Source: Gyrodactylus bullatarudis (Eukaryota; Platyhelminthes; Monogenea; Gyrodactylidea; Gyrodactylidae). Taken from it: DNA of 52,184 bases. Positions within the stretch are counted from its first letter, which is position 1. Every line of letters begins with the position of its first letter. Shown in pieces: positions 19,212-31,193 of the stretch. The stretch is taken from the NCBI GenBank assembly GCA_012064415.1, contig SSNU01000190.1, forward strand, positions 15,213 through 67,396, read 5' to 3'. A program made the position numbers and the translations under genes. A model generated the notes under the pieces. It ran no database searches. It saw only the letters and a list, made by a program, of their open reading frames with translations, and was not told where the DNA came from.

Positions 19212-21951
19212 ATGATCACAAATAAATTTTGTCAAAAATTTTCTCAAAGACTCATAAAATCACCAATTCAGTTACAATCAAGAAGCATTTTCAGTTATTT
19301 CAGTAAAAATAAAAAGGAAGAACCCATTCAGACAACGAATTCAATCTGGGATACATCTAAGATTAAAAATGATCTTATTCAAAGCTCCCTCAATGCTTCT
19401 CTTAGCATTTCTGAAAAACGCATAATTTCTAAAGCTCAATTTTTAGAAAAAATTGAAGTTTATCTCCAGAAAAATGAAAAGTCTCGCAGAGGTTACTTGG
19501 AATTTGCTCAAGGTGCTCTTAATAATATGGAAACTTATGATGTTTATGAAGATATAGATTGTTATCGAGCTATTCTTGAATTATTTCCAAAAGATCGTCT
19601 TCAAGTAAAATATCTTTTCTTTTTATTTTGCGGATTTTTAGGTCAAATCACTCCTGCAAGTTGATCTAGGATACAGTAAAATTCAACAGGATGTAGTTGT
19701 TGAATTAATCCGTAAAATGTACAAAAATAAAGTTATGCCGGATGATTCGTTTGGAGATACAATTTGTAAAATATTTGGTTATCGTAGTCACGCTATGATG
19801 TACTATCGCAAACACATGTATTGGGTACCTAAAACTCGATATACAGATCCCTATCCTACAGCTGAATTCTTGCCTACCAATTATGATACAGACCCAGGCT
19901 ATATTGCTCGTTTAGCTGCAAACAGGATCTGTCCAGATAAAACTACTCAATTTGATCCAATATATGTATGTAAATAATATTTTACTCAAAATTTTAGATT
20001 GATAGAAATGATTCAACCTCTTGGTGTTTGGTATCTTCACAGAGTGATAATCAGCGTCGTCTTCTAGCTGGTCTTTGCTCTTCTTGGATAAGATCAAAGT
20101 TTCAAAATGAAGCTGATTTAAATGAAGATTTTGCTGATCGTTTCAAGCTGTATTTGGATGGACCACATTTTTTCTTTTACCTAAATATGCAAGTAATTAA
20201 TACGATATCTACTTAAAAGTAAAGAGGTTAATTTTCCCCTTATATATTTGAAGTTATCATATTATACATTATGGACCGAGACAAGTGAATCAAGATTAAA
20301 ACTTGAATTCGATAGATTAATTAATCAAGAAAATCGATCACTATCCAGAGAAACATCATTCAAATATCCTCTATTGGGGATTGACAATGAACTGACTAAC
20401 AGCCGACATTATTACATGTATCTCCTTGATCCAAAAACTAAAGAGAAAATTCCATTACTTGCAAATGATTTAGGTACTGAGGGGCCTCAAAAGGCATTCA
20501 GACGAGATATTGAGCCAGAATTTATAAATCGTTTATCAGGTGTGAAGGAAGGTGTCCAGAAAATTACACCACCTATTCGAAGACTCACTGATAACGATGC
20601 TGTAAGTATTTTTAAGAAGTTTATTAATTTATTCCTTTATGAGCCAGAGATTTTTTTCAAGGATCATTGCTATGATTGAAAATTTCACATGGTTTAAAAA
20701 TAGGCTGATAAATTAGGAGATATTTGCTAGAAAAATGACTATTTTTCGGCCACAAATTGTCAAATTTTTCTATCATAAGATACGATGTTGAGCTGATCAT
20801 ATATTTGAATTCTAAGGCTATGGTTACTTTTTAAAAGTTTCTTTCTTTCTTTTCCTTCATCTTCGCTAATGGGTTTTCAAAAAAACGTTTATATTATTTT
20901 CTTGAAAATTTTTGAATTTTTTCAAAAACTTGTAATCTTTAACTCCTCAATAATTTATTATTGCTCATTGATTCATAGCTAATTCAAAAGATTATTAGTT
21001 TTTCTTTCAGAAAAAGGTAAAAAAATTATTTTCAAATCCTTTAAAAAGAATTATAGATGAGAAAGGGACAAGGTTCCTCTCAGGGTACAATGGCTACGGA
21101 AGGGTTATATTGAATATTTCTATTCCTTATTATAGATGTAGAATCCTGGAGCAAGTGATTTAAACAGTTTTTAATGCTCCATTCTCTCTTGTAATTCTTT
21201 AAAACTTGATTTGTTTATAAATCTCAATTCATTAGTTAAAGTTAGATAAAAATTCGAATAGTAATGTAAAAAATAGTAAATTTCTTTTAAATAATCATAG
21301 AAATTATTAAAAGGCAGTTGAAAATCTTGACATTGCATGCCAAAAATTGATCCAGTAGATTTTAACGATAGAGAGACCAAATCAGGAAATTATACTTGTA
21401 TTTAATTAGAATTGAAATTATTTTAGATTGATCCAAACAATGTAGAATTAAGGAAGCGTATGATAATGGAAAATAATTTGAATGAAATTGAATGTCGAAA
21501 TGCATCTCGTCAGATAAGGCCAGTATTTGGATTAGTCTATCCTGAACCGGAATACACCGACAAATGGTCTCTTATGAGGAGGACTCATAATTTGGAAAAA
21601 TTACCAACCAATATTTATGAGAAACATGAACAGGTTGAGGGTACAATTCTCGCTGTGGGTGTACTTGGTCCTTCAAAGAATATTTATGATCGTCAAGAAC
21701 AAATTGCTCAGTTTGAGTCAAGCATTGAAAGAACGACATTTGTCAAAGACCCAAAGAATGTCAATAAACATGGAAGACCAATAAACTTGACTTCAATTTA
21801 CGAGAGTGAACTATCTGAGAATAGAATTCAGTTAGCCCCAGAAACATTACTCTACAAATGGTTCCGACACTTGGAGATAAAAAACCCATCAATGAAATAT
21901 TCTAGTTTAATTTTACGCGCAAAGAAGTTGGAGGATGCCAGAAGTTCTTAG
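19212..21951 (+). CDS. ECSIT: ECSIT, mitochondrial complex I assembly / Toll signalling adaptor, 5 exons, 594 aa
   Basis: Exons: 19212-19604, 19642-19965, 19998-20192, 20254-20601 and 21427-21951. ECSIT assists complex I assembly in mitochondria and acts with TRAF6 in Toll signalling. The first about 30 residues are basic, Ser-rich and lack acids (MITNKFCQKFSQRLIKSPIQ), as in a mitochondrial presequence. Domain matches to human ECSIT are in order: FPKDRLQ (FPKEVFR), NKVMPDDSF (HGVMPNKET), IFGYRSHAM followed by WVPKTRYTDPYP (IFGRKSYPM, WFPRFMNVNPFP), VSSQSDNQRR (VGIQSPDQQA), YLDGPHFF (FVEGPFSL) and EQVEGTILAVGVLG (EEVEGPVFAMCMAG). The protein is about 160 aa longer than human ECSIT (about 430), owing to an insert of about 130 aa before the C-terminal motif and a tail of about 90 aa. 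Introns 1 and 2 are 37 and 32 nt; intron 4 is 826 nt and repeat-bearing. The ATG at 19212 is the first in frame. Confidence 0.88.
20602..21426 (+). other. ECSIT intron 4 with dispersed repeat C
   Basis: Begins GTAAGT and ends TTTTAG. Around 20775-20845 it resembles 43578-43630 (shared core ATTTGAATTCT then GGTATGRTTACT-like sequence), so an old repeat has landed here. No exon was seen. Confidence 0.5.
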
Positions 21952-21969
21952 ATTATTAAAACTGTAATT

Positions 21970-21975
21970 AATAAA
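21970..21975 (+). terminator. Poly(A) signal for ECSIT
   Basis: Exact AATAAA, 18 bp past the ECSIT stop codon. Confidence 0.65.
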
Positions 21976-22924
21976 GCAAAGTTTTGTACAGACTTAAAGT
22001 CACTACTGTATTTTATTTTTTATAAACTCGTATTCAGCAGGGGTCACATTTCTTTCCTAATAAAAGAGAACTAAAGTTTTCACAGGCTGCTATGACAGAC
22101 ATAATCCAATTTGTACATTTAGTCTAGTAGTCCATAAAAAATTGAGAAGATCTTACATATTTCAGATAATTACACTTCATATTTAACTGAAGGAACTGAA
22201 GTTAGTTATAATATTCAGACATGACTATAGTTGAACTTGAGAATTTTGGGTGAACCTTTTGATGTTTCAACATTTACTGAGGTCACAATTTATTTGACAT
22301 ATTTCCTAGCCATATCCAGGAACTGGATTCCAGGTGCTCAAGTCATGCAATCTTAATACAATAATAATTATGATTGACAGGCCAAAACTTAGCCATTAAG
22401 GTTCTCTTATTTCAAAGAATGAATGAAAACAGAGATTCTTATCATTGAAAAGGATTCGGATTTCAAAGGTAATCGTATTACATCAGCATTTTAAATTCAA
22501 ACCTTTGATCTGGGAATTTTATTTTCATATTTTTATGCTTTGGAACATCCAGGTGAGATTAGGGTTATTCAGATAATTCAGATTCGGATTTGTCTGAAAA
22601 AATCCGAAAAGATACCGAAAGTAAAATTATTGAAACAAGTATTAATTTTCGATAATCTTGGGAATTTTTTTTTCATGTTGAAAAAATGATTAAAATTAGA
22701 TAGTTCAATTTAAATTTCAAGAGTTTACAACAAGTCTAGAAGAGATTTAATACCTTCCTCTTCGCAAGAACCATCTCTAAGGGTAACTAGGATCTTCCCT
22801 GGACCTATTTAAGGTTTTTCAAGCTTTCATAATATCAAATCTAGCACTAATTAGTGATGATGTCAAACCTTGATGTTTAATTCACTGAATAATTTTGTTT
22901 CTAGATTTAAAAAATTCAGATTCC

Positions 22925-23731
22925 TTAACCCTTGAACATACAGTAAAAATTACGTAAATGATATTTCGGGTGATTTTTAACCCATGCTTTACTTTAATCT
23001 AATTTTTTACTGATTCAGTGATTCATTATTTCTGAAGATATTTTTTTATAAATAAAAATACTTATTGAAATCTTTATTATCATATTTCAAATGCATTTGA
23101 TTGAACACGATTTGATATAGGTCTTTACATGGATAACGTGAACATTTGGCGCACATTCTTAATCCTTTTCGATCCAGTATTTTCGGACAGTATGGGCATC
23201 TTCTACTACCTATCGATGTTCTAGGTCTTTTAGCTTGCCTTTCTGTAAAATTGGAGTCATCATAATTTCTTTTGCAAGCCTTTTAACGCAAAAGTCCAAT
23301 GCATAAATCTTTCTAAAATTTTCTTCGAGCTTTTTTTGGCTTCATTTTCATAAAGGGATATTTTATGCTTTAAAGAACTTATGCATTGTAAGCTGCGATA
23401 TCTAATATATCTACTATGTATATAAATAGCCATTGGCCATCGCCTTGTAGCTCTTTTAGAAGAACAATTTCTTACAACTTGATCAAGGGTATCAACACCA
23501 CCCTTGGTTGAGTTGTAGTAATTGATAATTTCTGGTTTAATGGAAGACAATTTTGGTGCTATAAAAAACAATTATGACTTACAGATCATAACTAGTGAAA
23601 TAGAAATCTGTTTATTCTTAAATATATAATAGTAAAATGCAATTTCTTCCTGATTTATGTTAAGCAATAATAATATATTCTTCCCTCTGATACTACTTGC
23701 TGCAAATTCAAATGCCAGGCTATATTTCATG
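22925..23731 (-). mobile_element. piggyBac-type element, 5' truncated, with TTAA end
   Basis: The minus-strand transposase remnant (23046-23571) is followed by TTAACCCTTGAACATACAG at 22925-22943. TTAA is the piggyBac target and CCCTT a common terminal motif, so this is taken as the 3' end of the element. No matching opposite end was found upstream, so the element is truncated. An open stretch in the same strand up to about 23731 may belong to it. Confidence 0.7.
23046..23571 (-). pseudogene. piggyBac transposase C-terminal remnant, frameshifted
   Basis: The upper part reads IKPEIINYYNSTKGGVDTLD then RATRRWPMAI. These are the hallmark piggyBac C-terminal motifs, including the Asp of GGVD. It ends at TGA TGA near 23260. 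A different frame then continues to 23046 with CPYCPKILDRKG, MCAKCSRYPC and further residues. This is the family's C-terminal Cys-rich zinc-binding domain, with paired CxxC motifs. The two parts are out of frame, and most of the N-terminal domain and earlier catalytic Asp residues are absent or unrecognisable, so it is dead as written. Confidence 0.88.
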
Positions 23732-24440
23732 TTCATTTGACTGAATAATTTTCTCCCTGACCAAGCATACGACTATGGTACAAAATAGGATATTTACTTA
23801 GATTTCTCTGTTATTCTATTAGAAGGGTCTTTATTGAAAAAGAAAATTCCCTACACTACAGAACTATTGCAACAAATAAGAATTAAAATGCATATTTATA
23901 AACCCCATCATATCGCATTGGCAGGGAATGCATGGAAAGACACGGAACACTAACCAGCCAAGATTAAGATAAATTCATTACTACACATTTTCACTTGTCA
24001 TAATTTTTATCAGAATCTGAGTGAAAGAAAGGATTATGTTGCCATGGCCTAGCTAGGTGTATTCAATTTTATCTTGACTGGAAAAATGAGATAGCGGGCT
24101 TCATTAACCGGAGCATTTACTTTTTTACTCTCGGATGAAGCAATTAGCTTGTATCTTACTCGAATGATAGATCCAAGTCTTAAGCACCCGAGCACATAAA
24201 CTGTTTTAGATAGAAACTTTGAAAATTCCCTCACTGAATAAAATAAGACAAGGTTGAGAAGAGGAAAAATTTTATCTGAAAGGGGAAAAATGTTGATCAA
24301 ACACGGTTTGACTTCGGGCTTGTATCAAATTTATGGATAAAGGTATTGTAAAAATGTAATTACTTTAAAGTCGTCATCAAAGCCGTAGTCTCACACCGAT
24401 ATGAGGAAAAAATCGGAAAAACTTTTGAATCTAAACCTAG

Positions 24441-24945
24441 TTACTTATGATTTTTACAAAATTCTCATTTTTTTCACCAAATAATCGAATTTAATTAAGA
24501 TTTTTTGGAATCTAGATCATGAGGCCCTCTTAATTAAATATGCTGAATCTGGTTTTGAGAATCACCCCGTGTCAAAATTAAATTTCGATATTTTGACCAT
24601 TTTCCCTATTTGGAAGTCGATGAAATTTGATATTTCAAGATCCCTGAAAAATGACAGATATATCAATATTTTTATATGAAAATCGGTTTTTTTATCTTAT
24701 TGTGATCCTTAAAACAACATTTGATCACTCTCTCACATTGAAATCAGCAAAAATTTTCAACTCATAGTTCAAAAAAATGGAATTCGGCACTACTTCAAGA
24801 TTTCAAATTTGCTGTCTTCTCCTTAAAAATTGATTTTTTCTAAATTTTTTTTCTCTGTATTCTGAAAGAGGGCCTCATGATTCAGATTTCAAAAAATCTT
24901 GACCAAATTAGACAAATATGGTAGATGAAATTTTCATGAATTGAA
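24441..24945. mobile_element. Foldback element, family A, diverged copy
   Basis: The left arm (about 24465-24536, with AAGATTTTTTGGAATCTAGA and CATGAGGCCCTCTT) is inverted at about 24865-24935. The middle contains sequence repeated at 39943-40075 (CACATTGAAATCAGCAAA and GGCACTACTTCAAGATTTCA). Confidence 0.75.
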
Positions 24946-26342
24946 TAAAATATGCCTTCTGGTCGGGATTTAAGAAAAATCTGACGAAAAAATTCAATCA
25001 TATGAATGAGCTGATGCAAGTAAACTAGCCATTGTATTTCTCAGGTGAATTTCAATCATTTCAAAAGAATTTTTCCCGATAAGGTGTATCTTGAGATAAG
25101 ATGGATAAATTTCTTTGGATTCACAAATTTCCTTTATCACTAACTTTCCACATGATGTTTTTCCCTTGTTGCTAATATCCTTCAAATTGTACACTGGATA
25201 ATGATATATATCATTATATATAAATGGGCTCTATTAAAGATTCAAATTGAGATTGGGACAGCCATTCTATATGCATATAAATCGGATTTTTCAAACCATC
25301 TAATATAAAAGAACATATTGCAACCCATAGCTATAGTCAAGAAGAGAGAGAGATAGTGGAAGATGGAAATAAAATATGGCCAACCTGGTGAATGTAAGCG
25401 ATAGAGACATTAGATTTGTGTAAGAATTATCAGAGAAATGATAACGATCAAAAAAACACTTTCATTTCAAAAAGGTCATTTTATGCCAGGGCCTAGTGTG
25501 TATCACAATTCATTCATTCATACATAAGGCAGACACTTCCTGTACCTTGAAATGTATGCCACCCCACCTTGATTTTGGGTTTTTTTCCTTCATCCACACC
25601 CACTTTTCAGTGATTCGTTGAACTTGTTCATTTTCTTTAGATTGGATTTCTTTACAGTTCTCTCATGTCATGAATGATTTACTGTTGCTATGATCAATGG
25701 CTCTTTTAAAATAGGCATTTTATCAGTAAGAGAAAAAAAAGAAGAATGAACACTTAACCACAAGTTTTCCAAAAATTCTTGGCAACCACGCTCAGAGAAC
25801 GATATCTTCCCCTCCATGTATTATCCGTGTAGCCTATTTTTAATAATGACGATAATACTGCAATCAAATTTAATCTGAAAACAAGAAATTGTCAGGCAAA
25901 TTTACATGTTGACCACTTATCCATGCATTCATTCTATTCATTAGTTATTGGGCAATTCATGTTCTATGCAGGAAAATAAAGTATCAAAAGCCATTCCAGG
26001 CATATATAAATTATGCAAGGTTCATTTCTCCTTAAATAATTCATCCCCATATAGTTTTTACTGATTTTTTACTTTTACTCTTTTTGAGTATTTAAAGCTT
26101 TATTATGAGGATCAGAGAGATATTAGAAAGTTCAAAAGCATCCGTGTATTCAAAAGAGAAAGACCTTTTTCATAAGAACATGCAATTTTACCTCTAAAGT
26201 CATTCTAAAAGAAACCTGTTTTATGTAGGTCTACTTGTAAGCGACCGATCAAAATCAGGTCTTTGGATCACTCAGTGAAGCGTTGTGAATAAAGTTTACG
26301 TTTCAAATATTCTAGCTCGAAATATAAAAGAGTGCAGATTTC

Positions 26343-26813
26343 ATATATATTAGACTTAGACGAATTTTGGCAAAATTACTTAAATCGCCCATCGATATAA
26401 CAAATCTATTCCTCAAGTATTCAAAAATAATCCCACCGAATTTCGCTTCAAAAAACCTTTCCATGCTTCTAGAATAAGATAAAAAAAATTGTGAAACTTT
26501 TTAAATTTAAAACGTTTTTGACCTATCAAAATTGAAATATTCATTAAAAATAAGATTAATTTCGTTTTAAGCTATTGAAAAAACTATTTTAATAGGATTC
26601 AAGTTAAAATTATAAATACGAAACAATAAAAAACGTTCTAAATTTGAAAATTTTAACAATTTTGTTTATATTATTATTTTATTATTATATTAGAAGCATG
26701 GACAGTTATTTTGAACCGAAATTTCGTGGGATCATATTAAAATACTTGATTTGTCATATAGATGGGCGATTTAATTAATTTTGCAAAATTTCGTTCAAGT
26801 CTAATATATATAT
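26343..26813. mobile_element. Foldback element, family B, copy 1
   Basis: The left arm runs from TAGACTTAGACGAATTTTGG (26351) through CGCCCATCGATAT. It is inverted on the right, ending CAAGTCTAATATATA. The pairing extends to the centre with interruptions (AAAACGTT and its inverse). It is flanked by AT-rich runs and has no coding capacity. Confidence 0.85.
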
Positions 26814-27730
26814 GGTCAGATCAAAAGTGATTCGATCATATTTTTATAGAAAATCTGTATCTTTAGGTATCTTATCAGGTGAATAATATAAAACAATTCA
26901 CAAAATATCATTTATTTAGAAGCTTATACCCGATTCCATGGCCATCCATAGGGATGCTGATGAATAAAATTTCCAGTAAAACTAACACTAAGCTCATTAT
27001 TTCAAGGCGAGAATTGTAATATGAAAATATGTACACTTGATAAACATCATGTCATATAACAATGATAGAGGAAAGAATTTATACATTGGAATTTCCATCT
27101 CCAACTCTAAGCAACAGCTTCCCTTGCAAGAATCTCTCAGAGGGGTTGTTTTTTACATCATGAATTGATTGTCAATCAAAATTCTTTTTCTTTCTCCAAT
27201 CAAGATCTATTTATGACTTTCTCTGCCAGTGTCCACAAAAATATTGCCCATCCTTTTGTACTTCTTTGTATAACTATTAGTCTATTTCTCCTTATAGGAA
27301 TATATATCTACATTACACAAGGAAATGTTCAAATCTCCAAGAAGGAAGGAAATGAACAGAAAACCCAAACAATTACAGAAAGAGAAAGAGAGTTGAAGAC
27401 TCTGAGGGACTGTTACAATAGTACCAAAGTATATTTCATAATTTCTATAAATCTCATTGAATACAGAGAGGAAGAAAAAATAATAATAAATATGAAATGA
27501 ATATATGTATTGTTGATGAAAACAGTAGCGAATTCTCCTAATACGTAATTGACGTCGTTAGTTATGTTTCTCCATAAAAAGTCAACATTCCATCTTTCTA
27601 ATCCCTCTCTTTTTCTTCTTCTTCGTTTGATAAACTTTTGTGAATATTGACAATCATTAGAAGAAGGATTATTTTAAGATATTGACCCACTATCCATTCA
27701 GATGGTCCTTGATCAATTCTTCTAAATACA

Positions 27731-28152
27731 ATTACTAGACTTGGATGAAATTTTGCAAAATTACTTAAATCCCCATCGATATGATAAATTTAATCTTCTA
27801 GAATTTCAAATTTCACGAAATTTCGCTTCAAAATACCTTCCTATGCTTCTGGAATAAGATAAACAAAATTGTGAAAATTTTCATATTAAAAACGTTTTTT
27901 ATTCATAATTTTAACTTGTTTTTTCAATAGTTAAAAATGAAATTTCTCTTATTTTTCATTACAATTTTGATCATTCGAAAAACGTTTAAAATTTGAAAAT
28001 TTTCACAATTTTGTTTTTCTTATTCCAGAGGTATTAAAGAGGTATTTTGAAGCCAAATTTGGTAGGATAATATTAAAATACTTGAAGATTAAATTTATCA
28101 TATCGATGGGTGATTTAGCTAATTTTGCAAAATATCATCCAAGTCTAGTAAT
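27731..28152. mobile_element. Foldback element, family B, copy 2
   Basis: Starts ATTACTAGACTTGGATGAAA and ends with the inverse (CCAAGTCTAGTAAT). It has the same internal order as the copy at 26343-26813, including CTTCTGGAATAAGATAAACA and its inverse. About 420 bp. Confidence 0.87.
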
Positions 28153-28750
28153 CGATTTGATAAATCTTCGTTTTTTAGCATCATCAAATCTCGCTTCAAA
28201 ACAATATTGTGAAAAATTTTTAATAGAAAACTTTTTTTATGTCTTATTTTTATGATTCTAAAATTTAAAAATAAATTTTTTAAACATTATTTCTTCCAAC
28301 AAAGTTGAAAAAATGGCTTAAATAATAAAAGAATTTAAATTTATCACCCATAAAGATAATAATGGCCATCTTTTGCCTATAAAACAAGTTAACTAGAACC
28401 TGAGCAAATAAACATTCTAAAATATGTTGTTTCAGTAATCACACCGAAATTCCATCAAAGATTAACACTTGAGATGAGTTCTTTTACAATCTCATGATGC
28501 AAGCCAGTTACGAAAATCTTTCTTACTTTGCTCTCTTGAGTTAAAGAAGCCTCTGTATTATCGTTATTATTATTATTGATGGAATTATAATTATATTTGT
28601 CTCCAAGGGCTATCTTTTTTTTCAATTCCTAAACGATATTCAATGCATTTTCACATCACGCTCATTCATTCTCTCGCATTTCAGGTTGTAAAAAGTATAC
28701 ATTCACCTAGCCCATATAAACCTCTTTGCTAAACTTTCACCCTTCAATCC

Positions 28751-28777
28751 AGAAAGAAAGAAAGAAAGAAAGAAAGG
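28751..28777. repeat. (AAAG)n microsatellite
   Basis: About six and a half AAAG units, directly readable. Confidence 0.95.
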
Positions 28778-29264
28778 GATACAGAATTTCTCAAATGATA
28801 ATCTGTCTTTCTTTAACTTAGTCATTTGTTTATTTTATCTGTGCTTTGGGAGAGGAAAAATCCATTTCTCTAAGCACACACATTGAATGGATGAACAATG
28901 AAACCTACCTGGCCTAAAAAAGTTATTTCTCAAGTTACCATTAAAGTAAAAAAATACATTTACGAATTAGAAAAATAAATGAAGTTTTATCATGAAAAAT
29001 CGAATAATCTATGTTAAATATCTTGGTTTTTTGATTGATTTTACAGCTCTTCTTTTTTTCAGTTATTAATCATAGATTTTTATTTCAATTCATAGCCGTT
29101 CGACCATACGTTATCTTAGTTAATACTTTTGACTCAATTATTATTGAAACAAAACTCTAGCACTGATTGAGCTTTCATGTATTAAAATATAAAGGTAGCA
29201 TGTTAAAAATTTTTCGAACGTTGAATGAGAAAATTTTATTGATGTTCCAGAGAGGTTTTTAAAG

Positions 29265-29340
29265 ATGGAAATTAGACAAGAAAATCAATTGTGCTAAATC
29301 TGTTCTAATTTTTCACCTCATTTTTCGTTGATCAAACATC
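29265..29340. repeat. Family A middle fragment
   Basis: ATTAGACAAGAAAATCAATT followed by a CTRAATCTGWTCTAAT-like stretch matches 38846-38885 in the full family A copy. Only a fragment remains. Confidence 0.55.
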
Positions 29341-30531
29341 TGTTTTATTGTCTGTTTCATGATCCTGAATAATCGGAAAAAAATTCTCTTCGAAGAAATG
29401 GAATACTCCAAAAGTTTAAGATTTTATTAAAATCACAGTTTACCAACTTTAGTTGAATTTAGTAATTTTGAAGAATTCAGAATCTTCAATAATTTGAAAC
29501 ATAAATTTCAGATACTATTTCATTAGAAACATTATATTTTTGGTTTTTATCAAAATTCTGAAATTATATTTTGATTAAAAAATATATTTTATAAATATTT
29601 TTTTTTGCGATGATATGATTCACGTAATTTATCAAAAACGTCCGAAAATCCGCTCAAAATCATATTTGTAGATATATAAGAAAAGATTTTTTATTCACTA
29701 AATGTACATTTATGTATAGTTCATCAGTAGTGACACATAAATAATGATAAAAGTTTAAAATTCATTGAAAATAATATTTTACAGATTTCGAAAGAAGTAT
29801 AGTAAAAGTTGAAAATTTGAATATAATGTGAGCTAAAAAAACACCAAAACTCTTCAATAAATAGCAACAGTGAAGAGAAAAGGGAAAAAGCTCACATAGG
29901 CCATGGTAATTGAAGATAATAAGAGTAATTTTTTCTGAATTTCTCCTTCCCCCACAAATCTGTGCTGTCATCACCCACATTCTTATACAAAAATGAGAAA
30001 TTATTTTTTGGCGTAAAAGCTTTGGAATTTGGAAATCTCTGATCAGATTATTATTCTTGGGTTAGAAATAATATTCGGTGTGAGGAAATGAGAGGGTTGT
30101 TCACTGAAGAACCTTGCCATTTGCCAAGACTAATTCTGCAATTCCTAATTATGAAATATAGAAATGGGCTATTCCTTATTTATTTGAGTGCAACCCTGAA
30201 TAATATGCCTCATAATCTTTAATGATTGAATTAAGAAGGAGAAAACTGGATGATAATTCAATCTACCGACATAAATTATTCAAAACTTAAATTAAATTGC
30301 TTATTAGAGTTCAAAGTATTGTATGGTTCTATCTCTGATCGGGCATTAGCAGAAGAAATTATTGAAAATAAGATTTTCTTCAATTACATTAGATCAAAAT
30401 GGTTTCGTCAGAAGACTTTACTACCATCATAGGAAGTTTGGAGGGATGAAGTTCACCTAATTTTGATGCTCTTCTTTCAAACTTTGCGGACAAAATTCAA
30501 TTCAAATAAAAACAAACTGTTTTAAGAGAAA

Positions 30532-31193
30532 TGGGTTAATTCCAAAAATCAATCCAAGAAAATTTTTTTTCCAAAAATTCACCCCAAAGGAAATTTTTTT
30601 AAATATTCACCCCAAATATTATTTTTTTAAATATAAAGAAATAATTTATCTACCCTTTTTCCAGGGCTTGATATTTTACGGCTTTTCCACGGTCTTCCAT
30701 ATTTTTTATTTACTCTGTAACTTTCAAGGAGATTATTTTGTATTCATATGGGGCATACTATTTATAAAAACAACTTCTGACTTTTTGGCCACGGCATACA
30801 TATGTTAATAGAGACATTCATTAATTTTTGCAAACTCAAGGACATTGGAGTTTGGGGAAGTTAAAAACTCTTTTTATTTCACTATTTCGATCTTGAGAAA
30901 CAAGAAATAAATCTTCTTTAAGAATAGCATAAATTTGTAAGAACCTAGATTCGCTTAAGGTTTTTTCCATCAAATTTTCTATATAAGGAGAACGTTCACG
31001 TTCAATCTTTCTGATACTTATGTAGGTTGCATAAAGAATTTTAATCATTCAAGTTACACCATTCAATAAGAGGGGAATTTCGAAATGAGAATACTTGATT
31101 CGAGGTAAAAAGTTGAAATTTTCATTGGGGTGATTTCTGGGGTGAATTTTTGGAAAAAAATTTTTTCTTGGGGTGATTTTTGGAATTAACCCA
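30532..31193. mobile_element. 662 bp inverted-repeat element
   Basis: The left end is TGGGTTAATTCCAAAAATCA (30532) and the right end its inverse (ending ATTAACCCA at 31193). Arms of about 75 bp include TTCCAAAAATTCACCCC and its inverse. The interior of about 500 bp has no recognised gene. It is distinct in sequence from families A and B. Confidence 0.8.

Noticed and set aside
24049..24300. 83-codon minus-strand frame considered as the missing piggyBac N-terminus
   Set aside because: No piggyBac motif was visible and the position is not continuous with the remnant.
27165..27500. 111-codon open frame with one possible membrane helix (residues about 29-51)
   Set aside because: The composition is typical of A+T-rich non-coding DNA, there is no conserved motif, and the tail is low complexity. 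Transcript evidence would be needed.
30250..30432. 60-codon open frame (FKVLYGSISDRALAEEII)
   Set aside because: Somewhat protein-like, but short and without splice sites or a family I know.
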